From positions 176,030,242 through 176,094,241 of the forward strand of contig OX457059.1 of the NCBI GenBank assembly GCA_949752795.1: a DNA stretch of 64,000 nucleotides. Reading direction: 5' to 3'. The DNA is from Hyperoodon ampullatus (lineage: Eukaryota > Chordata > Mammalia > Artiodactyla > Ziphiidae). Made by a program: the position numbers and the translations under genes. Shown here one piece after another: positions 49,401 to 61,110 of this stretch. How positions within the stretch are numbered: position 1 is the first letter of the stretch; each line of letters starts with the position of its first letter. Below the pieces are notes generated by a model. It did no database searches. It was not told the DNA's origin and saw only the letters and a list, made by a program, of their open reading frames with translations.

Positions 49401-51839
49401 TTGTATATAAATATAAATTAGATGTCTGGAGTGGCAGGAGAGAACCGTGCAGCGGGGCTAGGAGCGCCTGTGGGGCATTGTGAGAGGAGAGGCAGGGATG
49501 GGTGGCAGCTGCGGGGCCTTGGGGGTCAAAAGCTGGTTTTTAAGCTGCTGGGGATGACGTGGCAGAGGAGACAGGAGAGCTCTGGAGAGATGGGCTGGGG
49601 TGGGTGAGCACGGATAGGGCCCCGGTGGCCACAGGCTGGAGCAGGAACGGGCGGACGGAGGCTTCGGAAGGGTCCAGCCTTCTCGGCTCTCCCTGAGCCA
49701 CGGCCACCAGGCCTGCACTGCTCTGGGAAGCTGGAACCCGGCAGGCAGGTCATCCCATCTGAGGTGCAAGGGCTTTCAACTCAAGCAGGAGAGGCCGAAG
49801 CCGGACCCAGGCCTGGCCCCAGCCTGGGGGGAAACCGGTCAGGGATGCTTCCCCACACACAAGAGGGGCCGGACACCCCTCAAGATCAAAGGTGAGGGGG
49901 CTGGCTGACCTGCCTCAGCCCCAGGAGGCCCATCCCCAGCACCACCATTCCCTGAGTGAGTCCGAGCTCAGAGCAGGGGTGGTGCGGGCTGGAGGCGACA
50001 GGGAAGATGAGCAGGGGCCAGAGGGCAGAGCTGGCCCCTCACTTTCCTCCAGCAAAAACCCCCTCCCCACAGCAGGAGCCGAGACTGGGTCCAGGCTCCC
50101 GGATGCGGGCCCTCCCCAGCCGCGCACGTGGCCTGCCAGCTGGCCCACAAGGCCCGTCCTCCCTTGGTGGAAGGGGCCTAAACACGGGCTATGGCGAAAA
50201 GCACCAGGGCAGATAGATAAACACTCTCCAGGTACCCCTTCGGGGGTGGGGGAGAAATCAAGGGGGCCAGCCGTTGTCCCCTGGAATAGCCGTGGCTTGG
50301 GGTCCAGTTCCTGCCAGTTCCTGCCCTAGGAATCCTAAATATGGGCTCCATTTTACTAAATACTGTGCACTTTCCTCAAAAAGATGAAGCCCTCATCGGA
50401 TTGGACCAAACTCCCCACAGAAATGCACCACTGAGGCAGCACGAGGGCCAGCCCCCCAGAAGCTCTGAGCTGACTGTGTTTCTCAGAGAAATCTGAACTT
50501 TTATAAGAACCTTTTATGGTAAAAATAATAGCTGACCATTTCAGAAAATACACATAAGCAAAAAATAAAATCGTCCCATGCCATGTAGTGGTGCCCTCGG
50601 CTCCCGCCCGGCATGTGTGCCCCATCCACAGGGCCGCACGGCTCTGGGACTGAACTGAGAGGGAAACAACGCACGCGGTCGTTGTCCAGACTGCCCGGTA
50701 TCCACCTGGAAGTCATCATCCGTAAACAGGGAGCCTGCAGCCACGGCTGCTGGAGGTAGCACAGCCCCCGTCAGGGCCACACTGCCCACCGGCTGCTCAG
50801 CTGCCCACGAGCGGGTCCTGAGGCCTCCACTGGGATTGGGCGTGGGCCCAGGAGGCTGCAGAAGGCAGGCTCTAGGCCCTGATGGCGGACGCTGGGTGGA
50901 GGCCAGCCGGTCAGAAGCCCGCCTCTGCCAGAGGCCCCTGGAGAGTGTCCCGGGTGGGCTGGGCTGCTGACCAGGCCGGGAGAAGTCCAGTTCACCACTG
51001 TTGAGTGCCCAGAGCAAGGGGGCAGATGCCCAGGGCACACACTCGCGCAGCCCCTCTGCGCCCGGCCCCTCGAGGACCGGAGCCTGTGGCTGGTCACACA
51101 GAGGCCCCGCGTGAGTCACAGGGCGGCCACAGCTGGAGACCCACTGGATGCTTCCAAGGGGGGCTGACGCCTCCGGCCCCAGCCCTTCAGACCAACCAGG
51201 AAGCAGACGAGGAACCCAAGGGCAAACTGCCCAAGGCCTCTGACCTCTGACCCTGGCTAGTCACCTGCCCTGTGGGCAGCCCCCTCCCCAAGGGGGGGTG
51301 TCACAGCAGCAACACCGGGTCCCTGAAGTGTTGAGGGCCTGTGCCTCTCACAAAGTATCCACAATCTGGGATTTTCCGCCTCTCAAAATAAGGCTTTAGG
51401 GAAAAAAACTTTCTTGGTGCCACTAACTGAAACCCAGTGAATTCCTGGAACACGCGCCTTCCGCCCTTCCAGAGTGTGAGAACCAAGGCTGGCGCTCCTG
51501 GCCCCGAAGGAGGGGGCTGAGCTGTGCACCCCCAGCTCCGGGACCCCCCGGCTGGGGGCCTCCCCTCACCAGCTGCCCTGGAGAGGGCTCGGGAGTCCAA
51601 TTCAAAGTCCCCCCCACGCCCCCCAGCATCTGCCCCAAACAGTTCCGAAGGAAACTGGGCCAAGAGCAAAGGGCAATTAGCCCAGCTCCCCCAGCGCGGG
51701 GGTCGGGCGCTCCCAGGCTGGGAAACTGAGGGACCGCAAGCAGTGAAAGTGGACTGGCTTTCCTGAAAAGCCCTGTTTTTAGTTTTAGGTGAGAAGCTGC
51801 CCGTTGGACCCCAGGGGGTGGCGACGTGAGGATGGGGTG
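49401..51839. other. AHRR intron 1, unique GC-rich DNA next to exon 1
   Basis: GC-rich from about 49430. No gene or named repeat is recognised. AT-rich patches occur at about 50490-50580. Confidence 0.5.
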
Positions 51840-51959
51840 AGTGGGGTTGGAGGGGAGAGGGGGATGGGGGGCCGAGGGTGCGGGGGCCTTGGGAAGATGG
51901 CCCTGCGCTAGGGTCTCCCTCGCGGAGTTGGACCTGCGGAGCACGTCCAGCGCACTTAC

Positions 51960-52100
51960 CCGGCCGGCGGGGCGCGGAGGCTCAAGCGCGCCCGCGGGAG
52001 GTGTCCGCGGGGACAGGGAGCTGTGGCTGCGCGGCTGCCGGCGCTCGCATCTCGGGGACCAGGCGGCGGCTGTGGCCGCGGAAGGACAGCCCCACCCCGG
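51960..52100 (-). other. AHRR: AHRR exon 1 (untranslated), 5' limit unknown
   Basis: A near-perfect splice donor, CCGG/GTAAGTGCG, follows base 51960 on the minus strand inside the CpG island. It would splice to the exon 2 acceptor at 42866. The joined reading frame just before the exon 2 start has no ATG, so this exon is 5' UTR. The right-hand limit given is only a placeholder just short of the XRE/GC-box pair; the real start site needs transcript data. Confidence 0.5.
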
Positions 52101-52120
52101 CACGCGAGCCGCCCCGCCCC
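52101..52120 (-). promoter_or_regulatory. XRE core and adjacent GC box
   Basis: On the minus strand the order is GC box GGGGCGGGGC (52120-52111), three bases, then TCGCGTG (52107-52101). The close pairing of Sp1-type and AHR-ARNT sites matches known AHRR promoter logic. Confidence 0.6.
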
Positions 52121-52180
52121 GGAGACGACCGAGCCCGGGAGGCGGCAGGGGGCGCGCGCGCGCATCTCCGCCCGGCCAAT

Positions 52181-52360
52181 GGTCCCCGGGTCTGTGTGCA
52201 CCACCGTGGGGTCCTGCCCTGCGCCCCTCGCGTCCCCGTGGTCCCCGGGATCTCTGTGCGCCACGGTGGGGTCCCGCCCTGCGCCCCTCCCCGTCCCCGT
52301 GGTCCTCCGGATCTGTGTGCGCCACGGTGGGGTCGCGCTCTGCGCCTCTCGTGTCCTCGT
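52181..52360. repeat. Three-copy tandem repeat of about 60 bp in the promoter island
   Basis: Copies start at 52181 (59 bp), 52240 (61 bp) and 52301 (60 bp), each opening 'ggtcc' and containing 'gccacggtggggtc' and 'tgcgcc' words. A weak fourth copy may follow to about 52440. Each copy carries several CpGs. Confidence 0.9.
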
Positions 52361-52600
52361 GGTCTACCCAAGGGTCTGTCGGCTCCAGGGTGCCTGTGCC
52401 CCTCGAGGCCCCCGTGCTCCCCGCGGGAGCCCCCAGACCCTCTGTTCCTCGCCCACAGTCGCGCGCCCCCTTCCACCTGCGCCCGCGGAGGCCGAGCGCG
52501 CACCTGCCCGCGGGGCGGATGTGCGGGTCCCAGACTCCCCTAGCAGCTGGGTCCCGGCGCCCGGATCCAAATGTGTAACGTGAGCGTAGCGTGTCCTGCT

Positions 52601-55600
52601 CCGCCTGCTCCAATTAGGTTGTTGCTAAAATCAAAGGGTTTTACAGTTTAAAAATATTAATGTAATACTTTTAACCCTGCACCTTCCTGGAGCCGCAGGG
52701 CAGCTCGTGGAAGTCTCATCCCGACATTTCTGGTTCGAAGGAGCCAGGCCTCCAGTGGGGCCTTTTCCACCCCTCTGGCTGCTCCTTCCCCCTCCTCCAC
52801 GCGGACCATCCGGCCCCTCCCCTCCTCCGTCCAGGAGGACACGTCCAGACTTTGAAAGCTCCCCTTCCCCCGCTGGGCTCGGACTGTGCGTCTGGTCCCG
52901 GAGCGCCCCGGGACACGCCCTGAGCCTGGCCTCACATCCTGGGCTTTCTGCCCCAAGGTCTGAGGGGCACCCCCGGAAACCTCGCCCAACTGCTTCCACC
53001 ATCCTTGCCCCGGCGGGGGTGGGGTGGGGGCTTGTGTTGCCCCCTCATGTCCAGTCCCTTTGCGGTCCCCAGGCAACCCCTCAGCACCAACCATGTCCCC
53101 ACCCAAGCCCCACCGACCTCTGCCGCCACTGCCAGCCCCGTGGGGTCTCCAGCGCTCGCTCGCACCCCACGGTCAGTCACAGCCAAGGGAGTCATTCCTG
53201 GCACCTGCCCGGCTCTGAGCAAAATCCTGCCCCCATCCAAGCCCCAGCTACCTTCCCCAGCCTCACAGACCAGCGTGTATGCCTCAGGACCTTTGCACTT
53301 GCTCCCACTCTGAGAAAGCTCTTTTCCAGATACTCGCAGGGCTAGCTCTCTGATCCTGTGTCCTCAGAGAGGATATCCACCTCAGTCAAAGGCCACCGCT
53401 GTCCACCTCTCCCTGCTCTGCCTTTTGTTGGGCATCTTCCTGCCTGAAATTACAGCAGATGTGTCTTTGCTCCTGTGTCTAACAGGTAAACTCACCAGGT
53501 CTGTTCACCTCTATCCGAGGAAGAGCAGGGCATCTACTGCAGAACAGGGGCTCAAAAGTGTCAGCTGAGTGAATGGTCTTATACTATTTTTTGACCTGGA
53601 ACAACATGCAGCTGTATTGCTGTATTTTTTAAGTAGTTAAAATCAGCAGTTGCACTTTGATCCAATTTTTGTAAAGTGCATTATGCACAGAAAAAAATCT
53701 GAGTGAATAACTCAGGTTATAGGTGAACTTTAATTTTTTACTTTTTAAAAATTTCCACCATTCCTGACCATTTTGCAAGAAACATGGAGTGCTTTTGTAC
53801 CATTTCTGTAGTTTTTTTTTCTTTTTGCTAAAAAGAATAAGTGAGCATGTGTATGACGTTGGGAGGGCATATCTTGGAGTGGCAGAGGTAAGGTGGGTCC
53901 ACCCTGTCAAGTCCAGGCCTGTAAGGGAACCCTCAGACCCAGGAATATGGGCAGAGACACCTGGGTGGGTGCCCCGAGGATTTGCAGCTTTGTAGTCAGA
54001 GCCTGCATCCCCTGCATGGGAAGACAGAGCCTACGTGTCTCAGGGAACCCCTTCTAGCCTGTTGTCTAGGCATCAGTCACCTCCACCCACCCAATCCCCT
54101 CGGGAACAGCCTGAGCGAGATGCCTCTTTGCTTCTTGCTGCCACTTCCCGGGGCAGGACAAGGGCAGGTGAGGCTGCGCAGCCTGAGGTGCAGGAGCAAC
54201 CAGTGTCCACTCCCCCTCCTCCCCTCCAACCCACCTTGGCTGTGCCTGTCCCCAAAGCCTGTAGTCTCTGTAGACCCGGGGGGCAGTCACTGGGACTGGA
54301 CACGAAAAGGATGACCCTTGCCAGGGAGGTGCCACCTGTGAAGTCCCAGGAATTCAGGGTGAGCCCCCTTTGTGGGAGACCTTGGGCGTTGTTCCCACCA
54401 GAACGCGGGTGACTCCAGGCCCCCCAGGCAGCATTCCCACGAGGTCAGCCGGACACAACTTCCCTCTGAACTTCCTGTTCACACAGGTCCTGCAGACACA
54501 CAACAGTTTGCAGAGTACGTCTGGGCGTCCCCTATTTTCTTCTGCACCGTGACCACTCTGACCCAGCCCCGCACCGCAGTGTTTCCCCTCTGGGGCTGCA
54601 GCTCGGGAGGCCTTCTCAGAACCCCCCTCCTCTCTGCACTCGGGACCTCCAACTGCAAGTAGGCTCCGTGTTGCTGCATCCTCCCACACCGTCCAAACTT
54701 CTGACCAGCTGGGGACAAATTCCTCTTTCCTGGATCATTTGTCCTCCCAGGGTGGGAGGGTGGCCGACACCTGGCAGGAAAGAGAGCTTGGAAAAGAGAC
54801 AACGCCCAAGGTGCCCCCTGGCCCTCACTGCCCACCCTGTGTCTCCACGTCTGTGTCTCAGATGTGGCCATCCTGGGAGCTCAGTGATGTGACAGCTACA
54901 TGAGCTTGACTGCCATCTGGCTCTGCCTGCCTGTCCCCTCCCTTCCTCCTCCACACCGTCCCCCCCAAGACACGCCAGCCGAGGGGTGTGCTGTCACCCT
55001 GCAGGTGCCTAGCACAGGTATCAGTCCGCACGGTTCCCCGGGGGGACAGCCGTGTTGCTCGGGCAGTCCTTGTTCAGGTCTGTGCTTTCTCTCCCCCACC
55101 GCACTTCGCCTGGAGGGCAGAGAAAGATCTGGAGCATTTTGTCAAGAGCCGCCGCTGCCCTTGTCTCTGTGGGCCGTCCCTTGAGGGCCCCTCCCGTGTG
55201 TGCACAGCCAGGCAGGGCTTCCCACTCCTGGGAAGGCTGCCATCATACAAGGTCTGTCAGCTTGGGGAGCCCGCCTGGCCTGCAGCAGGGTGGCGGCAGG
55301 GAGGTGCAGGACGAGGCCGCCAGGTGAGGGTGGCCGACATGCACCTGCACCCTTGAATCTGCAGGAGTGTCCGTGGGAGGCCCAGGGTTCCCGCCTGCAG
55401 GTGGAGAGGGGCCCAGTAGCAGGGGCTCCGGGTGCCTCCCCAGAGGCTCACTCCCAGGACACCCCAGGACAGAGGCCCCAGGAAAGGGCAGGGGCCACCC
55501 AGTGGATGCCTGTCCAGAAGGCCCGGATGTGGTTGGGGGTCCAGAACTGCCTTAGAGACAGGTGGTGCCTGGGACGCGGGCAGAGAGTGAACCAGGAGCT

Positions 55601-56404
55601 CTGCTGGCACAGGGACATTTGAGTCAATGAATGCGATTCAGGGGTTGTTCCCGAACACCAGAGACGTTGCTTGTGGTGGCTGGCAAGGGTTGTAGATGAA
55701 GTGGGAGAAGGTGAGGTGCCTCAGGGGATGGGCAGAGCCAGGGTCCCCACCCAGTCTGAGCCCACCCCTCACCTCCACCTCCCAGCGCCCTTGCCTGGTG
55801 CCAGCAGTCACCCTGAGGCCCCTGCAGACCCCAGGCCGGCCACACGGCCCCCTGCTCCCGACATCCCCTCCTCTGGGGCTCCTGTCAGCAGAAAACAAGG
55901 AGCGGTGGGCAGGTCCCACCCCTCAGCAGACCCTCAGGGTCTCAGCCAACTCGAGGGTCCAGTGGGAAACCAGCTGCCTGCACATTCACTGCTCATGCGG
56001 CACAGAGCACGGGAAGGACAGTGCCCTCCTTCCAGGGAATCAGCTGGCCCTGGGAGCTGTGGCCTGCAGGGGAGCTTGGCATGGCCTGGGGGCACCCATG
56101 TGCTGAAGCTGAGCTACCTTCAGGGTCAGGATCCACAGGACCCCGTGCTTGTGAAGAGGGTGCAGCGAAGACCCTCCAGGCTCCGCCCTCTCCTCTGCCT
56201 GCTCCTGGGGCTTCGCAGGTGCTGTTCCTTCTGACTGGAACACTCTTCCCTGAATATCTGTCTTGTCATTTCCTTCAGCTTAAGGCAGAGGCCACCCCTA
56301 CCGTCCCTGGCTATCTGACATTTGGGCTTATTGGGGAGGGGGGGACGCAGGAACTTTCATCTCTAACCCTAACCTGCTACAGCCTCACAGCCCAGAACCA
56401 GCCA
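52601..56404. other. PDCD6-AHRR spacer, unique sequence
   Basis: Mostly GC-rich unique DNA. About 53590-53860 is AT-rich and resembles the tail of an unidentified old repeat ('aactcaggttataggtgaac' and the following T-rich part). No gene is recognised. Confidence 0.45.
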
Positions 56405-56406
56405 TC

Positions 56407-56662
56407 GTGGGGGCAGAAGGGAGGAAGGAGAAAGAGGGGGACGGGGGAGGGGAAGGGGAGGGGGAGGGGAGGGAGGGGAGGGGAGGGGAGGGGGGGAGGG
56501 GAGGGGAGGTGGAGGGGAGGGGAGGGGGAGGGGAGGGGAGGGCAGGGGAGAGGAGGGGAGGAGAGGGGAGGGGAGGGGAGGGGAGGGGAGGAGAGGGGAG
56601 GGGAGGGGAGGGGAGGAGAGGGGAGGGGAAGGAGGGGGGAGGGGGAGGGGGAGGGGAGTGAG
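56407..56662. repeat. (GGGGA)n polypurine tract, about 255 bp
   Basis: Pure purine on the plus strand except for a few bases, built from GGGGA/GGGGAGGA units. It can form triplex or G-quadruplex structures and explains the arginine/glycine- and proline/serine-rich frames on the two strands. Confidence 0.97.
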
Positions 56663-57545
56663 GAGGCCAACTTACTACAGTTATTTCCTTTGTTGCACAA
56701 CCACGGCCCCCACTGAACAATGACTCACTTGCCCGGTTTTCTTTGAACCTGCCTTGTCCTCCACATCCTTTGGTGGCCCCGTGGAATGGGCCTTCCGCAG
56801 GCTCTATGAGTCAGTCTGTCTCAGTCCCCCACCCCACCTGCATGGCCCATCCAGGCACTGCCCACTCAGCACCCCGGCCTCCTCTAGGGTGACTCCCTCT
56901 GTGTTGCTGGCGCACTTTCTCCAAGAACTTCCCAGTTAACGGAACATGGGAGGAACGCTTCTCAGAAACTGTCTCCTGTTCAGCTGACCACGGCTCCACC
57001 AAGGACTTGCGGGTGGAACCCACTTTGCCTGCTGCGTCTGAGGTCCACCCCAGCTCACCTGTGCTTCCTCCTTGTCCTAGGCTCCGGCGGTCCTTCATGC
57101 ACCCTGTCCTCCAAACCTCACCTCACCAACGTTAGCTCTGGAAAAGGTCCTTTTCAGTTTTGAATTTTTATTCCTTACAGTTTTTATTCTTTAACTTTTT
57201 CCCTTCCAGATATTCTATCTTTAATTTCTGAGTTATTTCCATTCTGTATTATTTCTTTTTTATAGAGTTGGTTCTTTTTTAATGGACGCCTTGTCTTTGG
57301 TCACCTCTGAGATACTGGCTGTGCTTCTGAGATGTTCCTTCTAGTCTCTGCTTTGCCCCTTTTACAAATGTCAGGTGAACTTTCCTGGGCTTCATACAAG
57401 AGGGAGGCACTGCCCTAAATGGACAGAGTGGTGGGCTTGTTGGGCAGTGGGTACCTGTGGGCACGATCTCAGGTGGTGGGTTTCCCTGACCTCCTGCTCT
57501 GGGGTGAGGCGGCTTGCCATGCAGGGGCCCTCAGCTCTCCTCCCC
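56663..57545. other. PDCD6-AHRR spacer, unique sequence
   Basis: No gene or repeat is recognised; AT-rich at about 57150-57300. Confidence 0.45.
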
Positions 57546-57712
57546 CCCCGTGTAGGGTCCTCCCCTCCCCGTGTAGGGTCCTCCCCTCCATGTACAGTCC
57601 TCCTCTCCATGTAGGGTCCTCTCCCACCGTGTAGGGTCCTCCCTGCCCCCCGTGTAGGGTCCTCCCCCTCCCCGTGTAGGGTCCTCCCCCCCCTGTGTAG
57701 GGTCCTCCCCAA
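57546..57712. repeat. Minisatellite, unit 18-24 bp, eight copies
   Basis: Eight copies of 'cgtgtagggtcctcccc' with variable C/T linkers; two copies have 'catgta'. Array length is about 165 bp. Confidence 0.93.
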
Positions 57713-58114
57713 CCCCTTTTGCTGCCACTGCTCTCCTGAGCCTTCCCTGGCTCTTAGGGGACTGTCAGCTTTGCCCTGGAATTTGCCCTTTCTGGGTCTT
57801 GGGGGCAGGTATTTCCCTCTCTGGTTCTTTGCACTGTTTGAAGGCAATTTCAGTGGGACCTTTGCCATCTTAAAACTTCCCTGAATTGTTGGCAGCTAGT
57901 TTGAACCTATATAAACAAGGTGAGGCCCAGCGCAGCTGGTGTGGAGTGTCATCTGGTGGGAAGAGTGGGTGGGTCAGATGCGGCCCCTGATCTCCCCACC
58001 TCTGCATGAACAGGGCGAGGACCGGGGCACCCTTCGTCCGAATCCCAGCCTAACCACCACTTACCATGTAACCTCGGCCAACTTATGGGCCCCTCTGAGC
58101 CTTCACTGTTTTAT
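57713..58114. other. PDCD6-AHRR spacer, unique sequence
   Basis: No gene is recognised. The part at about 58015-58130 has wording typical of old mammalian interspersed repeats ('aacctcggccaacttatggg') but is too short to assign. Confidence 0.4.
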
Positions 58115-58288
58115 CTATAAACCGGGTAAGTATAGGCCAATGGAGCAGAACAGAGAGCACAGAAATAAACCCGCACACATACGGTCAGTGATGTTTGACA
58201 AGGTGCCAAGATCGTTCAATGGGGAAAGGACAGTCTTTCCAACAAATGGTGGGGAAATGGACATCCACTTGGAAAAGAATGAAGTTGG
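58115..58288 (+). mobile_element. L1M ORF2 fragment, left of SINE
   Basis: The text 'caatggggaaaggacagtct' and 'ccaacaaatggtggggaaat' matches the L1 segment also seen at 48085-48150. It is split by the SINE and continues at 58500. Confidence 0.85.
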
Positions 58289-58499
58289 GGGCCTCCCTGG
58301 TGGCGCAGTGGTTGAGAGTCCGCCTGCCGATGCAGGGGATACGGGTTCGTGCCCCGGTCTGGGAGGATCCCATATACCGCGGAGCGGCTGGGCCCGTGAG
58401 CCATGGCTGCTGAGCCTGTGCATCCGGAGCCTGTGCTCCGCAACGGGAGAGGCCACAACAGTGAGAGGCCCGCGTACCACAAAAAAAAAAAAAAAAAAA
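58289..58499 (+). mobile_element. CHR-type SINE
   Basis: A short-form copy with an A tail of about 23 bases. The 16-base target duplication 'aaaagaatgaagttgg' is exact at 58273-58288 and 58500-58515. It sits in an L1. Confidence 0.95.
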
Positions 58500-59690
58500 A
58501 AAAGAATGAAGTTGGACCCGTACCTAACACCATATACAAAAGTTACCTCAAAAGGGATCAAGACCTAAAGTAGAGATAAAACTCTTAGAAGAAAACATAG
58601 GGGAAAAGCTTCATGGCTGAATCTGGCAAAGCTTTCTTGCATATAACACCAAAAGCACAGGCAAGAAAAGAAAATAAGATAAATTAAAGTACATCAAAAT
58701 TTAAAACCTTTGTGCATCAAAGGACACTATCAATAAAGTGAAAAGGCAACCTATCATAGGAGAAAGTATTACAAATCATATATCTGATATGGGATTAATA
58801 TCCAAAACATATATACAGATCCTACAACTCAACAATTAAAGACGAACAACCAATTTAAAAATGGGCAAAGGATGCGAATAGACATTTCTCCAAAGACACA
58901 GGAATGGCCAATAAACACATGAAAAGATGCTCAACATCACTGATCATTAAGGAAATGCAAATAAAAACCATGAGGTACCACCTCACACCTGTTAGGATGG
59001 CTACTGTCAAAACATAACAAATGTTGGCAAGGATGTGGAAAAATAGGAATCCTTCCTTACACACTGTTGGTGGGAATGTAAAATGGTGCAGCCACTGTGG
59101 AAAACGGTATGCAAGTTCCTCAAAAAATTAGGCATAGAGCTACCATATAATCCACTACTTCTGGGGATAGAACTGAAAGAACTGAAAGCAGGGTCTCGAG
59201 GAGATGTGCGTCCACCCGTGTTCACAGCAGCACATTCACAATAGCCAAGAGGTGGAGGCGTCCGAGTGTCCATCAGCAGATGAAGGGTAAACACGAGGTG
59301 GTCCATTCACACAGCGGAGCATTATCCAGCCTTAGAAAGGAAGGAAATCCCGACCCAGGCTTCCAGCATGGACGGACCTTGAGGACGTGACGCTCAGTGA
59401 GATACACCGGTCACAAAAGGACAGATCCTGTAGGATCCCACTCACGTAAGGGACGCAGAGGAGGCAGATTCCTGGAGACAGAGGAGGACGGTGGGGCCGG
59501 GCCCGGGGGAGGGGGAGGGGTGTTTATGGGGACAGTTTCAGTTTTACAGGATGAAGAGCTACAGAGATGGACGGTGGTGATCGTTGCTAACATTGTCAGT
59601 GTACTTAATACCAGTGAACTGTGCACTTAAAACTGGTTAAAATGTTAAATTTTATGTTACGTATATTTTAACACATGTACAACAGGTAAG
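58500..59690 (+). mobile_element. L1M ORF2 C-terminal and 3' region, continued
   Basis: Landmarks: 'aaagtgaaaaggcaacctat', 'aaacacatgaaaagatgctc', 'ggtaccacctcacacctgtt', 'gttggtgggaatgtaaaatg', 'attcacaatagccaagaggt', and the 3' end 'aaatgttaaattttatgtta'. No frame is intact. Confidence 0.88.
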
Positions 59691-60930
59691 AATCTCCACC
59701 TTTACCCATTTTCCCACCAGGCACGTACACTCCCAATCTCAGGGGCAGACCTGGAGTCATAGGCTGGCTTCCTGGAGCCTCTAGTCTGGACACCGATCAC
59801 TCACATGCATCCTCACACACTCACGTGCTCTTAAATGGAGCCACACGGTGAACTCCGAGCTGGCCTGGGCCCACTTCCGTCAGGTGGTGTGAGGTGAGGA
59901 GGGCACACGGTGCCCCAGCCCCTCTGGTCCTCGAGTTCCAGGGCAGCAGGGCGGCCCCTGTGGGTTGGGGGCCGTGGTCAGACGAATTCAGGGACAGGAA
60001 GAGGACCCAGTGGGGACTCCATGGGGACTGACTCAGCCACACTGCAGAGAGTGTGCATCTGCTATCAGCTCTGCCTGCAGCCCCCGACCCTCCACAGGTG
60101 AGGGGTGACAGCCTCCACCTCCGCCCTGGACCTCCCACCTGGTCCTCCCTTGACCAGGCTCACCTGGACTGGGAAGGTGACTCTCCCAGCTGGCTGAGGT
60201 GACTAGTGGTGACCACAGGTAGTCCATCCTACCTGTCCTGGACTATTTCCCTCTTCATGAAGCACCGACTTTGAACCTGGGCCAGAATTCCGGTGTCTTG
60301 AGCACATGTTTCATGTCCCCAGAAGTCAAACGGGGAGCTGGGTCATCAGCACACGGCGCACGTGGAGGGACGGAGCGTGAGAGCAGGCGGCCGGGGCGGC
60401 GCGCCGGGTGCAGACGAACGGGCACCACGGGCAGCAGCCTGTGAGCCTCCCCGAGCCCAGGCCGGCTTCCCGGGCAGTACTTCCCCTGCCCCATCCCCGA
60501 GCCCCGACTCCCAGGGGGTGGGGCACGGTCTGAGAATGGAGCACCCTGCTGAAGGAAAAGCCACAGACGTGTCGCCACCCTCACTTGACCCCCACTCCCT
60601 CTGGTTTCTCTGTTGCTTCTGTAAGTTCCACGCTGGCTGTCCCTCGAGGTCACCCCTCTGGATCCAGATGAAGCACCAGGGTCAGGCATCCCTGCAGGCG
60701 GGGCAGCACTGCCCCCGTGTGGCCGACTGGCGCCAGACTGATCAGGTGCAGCCTTGGCGGAAAGGAGTCATCTTGCTGCACGCCCGCCTGGGCAGGGGCT
60801 TGGGGCTCGGGACGGAACCCCCAAACCTTAAGCCCGTCTGCTGCTCGTGCCTTCCAGGGACGCAGCCACGTCCCCACCCACTCCTCAACGTGCGTCCACT
60901 GGCTCAGGCCACAGACGCCACTGAGGGTCT
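59691..60930. other. PDCD6-AHRR spacer, unique sequence
   Basis: GC-rich and CpG-richer at about 60330-60500. No gene or repeat is recognised. Confidence 0.45.
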
Positions 60931-61110
60931 GTGCACAGTGTGTATCTGCACAACTGTATTTGTACCACACACCTGTATCTCCACCACACACCTGACTGTA
61001 CCCGTGTACCACCCACCTCTATCTGTGCCACACACCCGAGTACGTCCGTGCCTCTGACCCGAGTACGTCTGTACCACCCACCCAAGTATATTTGTACCCC
61101 ACACAATCAA
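60931..61110. repeat. Degenerate tandem repeat, unit about 22-24 bp
   Basis: Diverged copies follow 'gtaccacccacccgagta' with 'cgtctg' or 'tatctc' linkers, in about seven repeats. It is older or less homogenised than the arrays at 41465 and 57546. Confidence 0.75.

Larger units (their letters stand above)
51840..52600 (-). promoter_or_regulatory. AHRR: AHRR promoter CpG island
   Basis: Dense, undepleted CpG over about 750 bp at the expected 5' end of AHRR. On the AHRR strand it holds an XRE core TCGCGTG at 52101-52107 directly beside a GC box GGGGCGGGGC at 52111-52120. A CCAAT lies on the plus strand at 52176-52180, and another XRE core TAGCGTG on the plus strand at 52587-52593. XRE plus GC-box control of AHRR is known in mouse and human and explains feedback induction by AHR ligands. 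The transcription start is not visible. The island also contains a three-copy tandem repeat (52181-52360). Confidence 0.75.

Noticed and set aside
51423..52613. 396-codon open frame on the minus strand
   Set aside because: It runs through the CpG island, the 60 bp tandem repeat and the exon 1 donor. GC-rich DNA lacks stops, other frames are also long, and no domain is recognisable.
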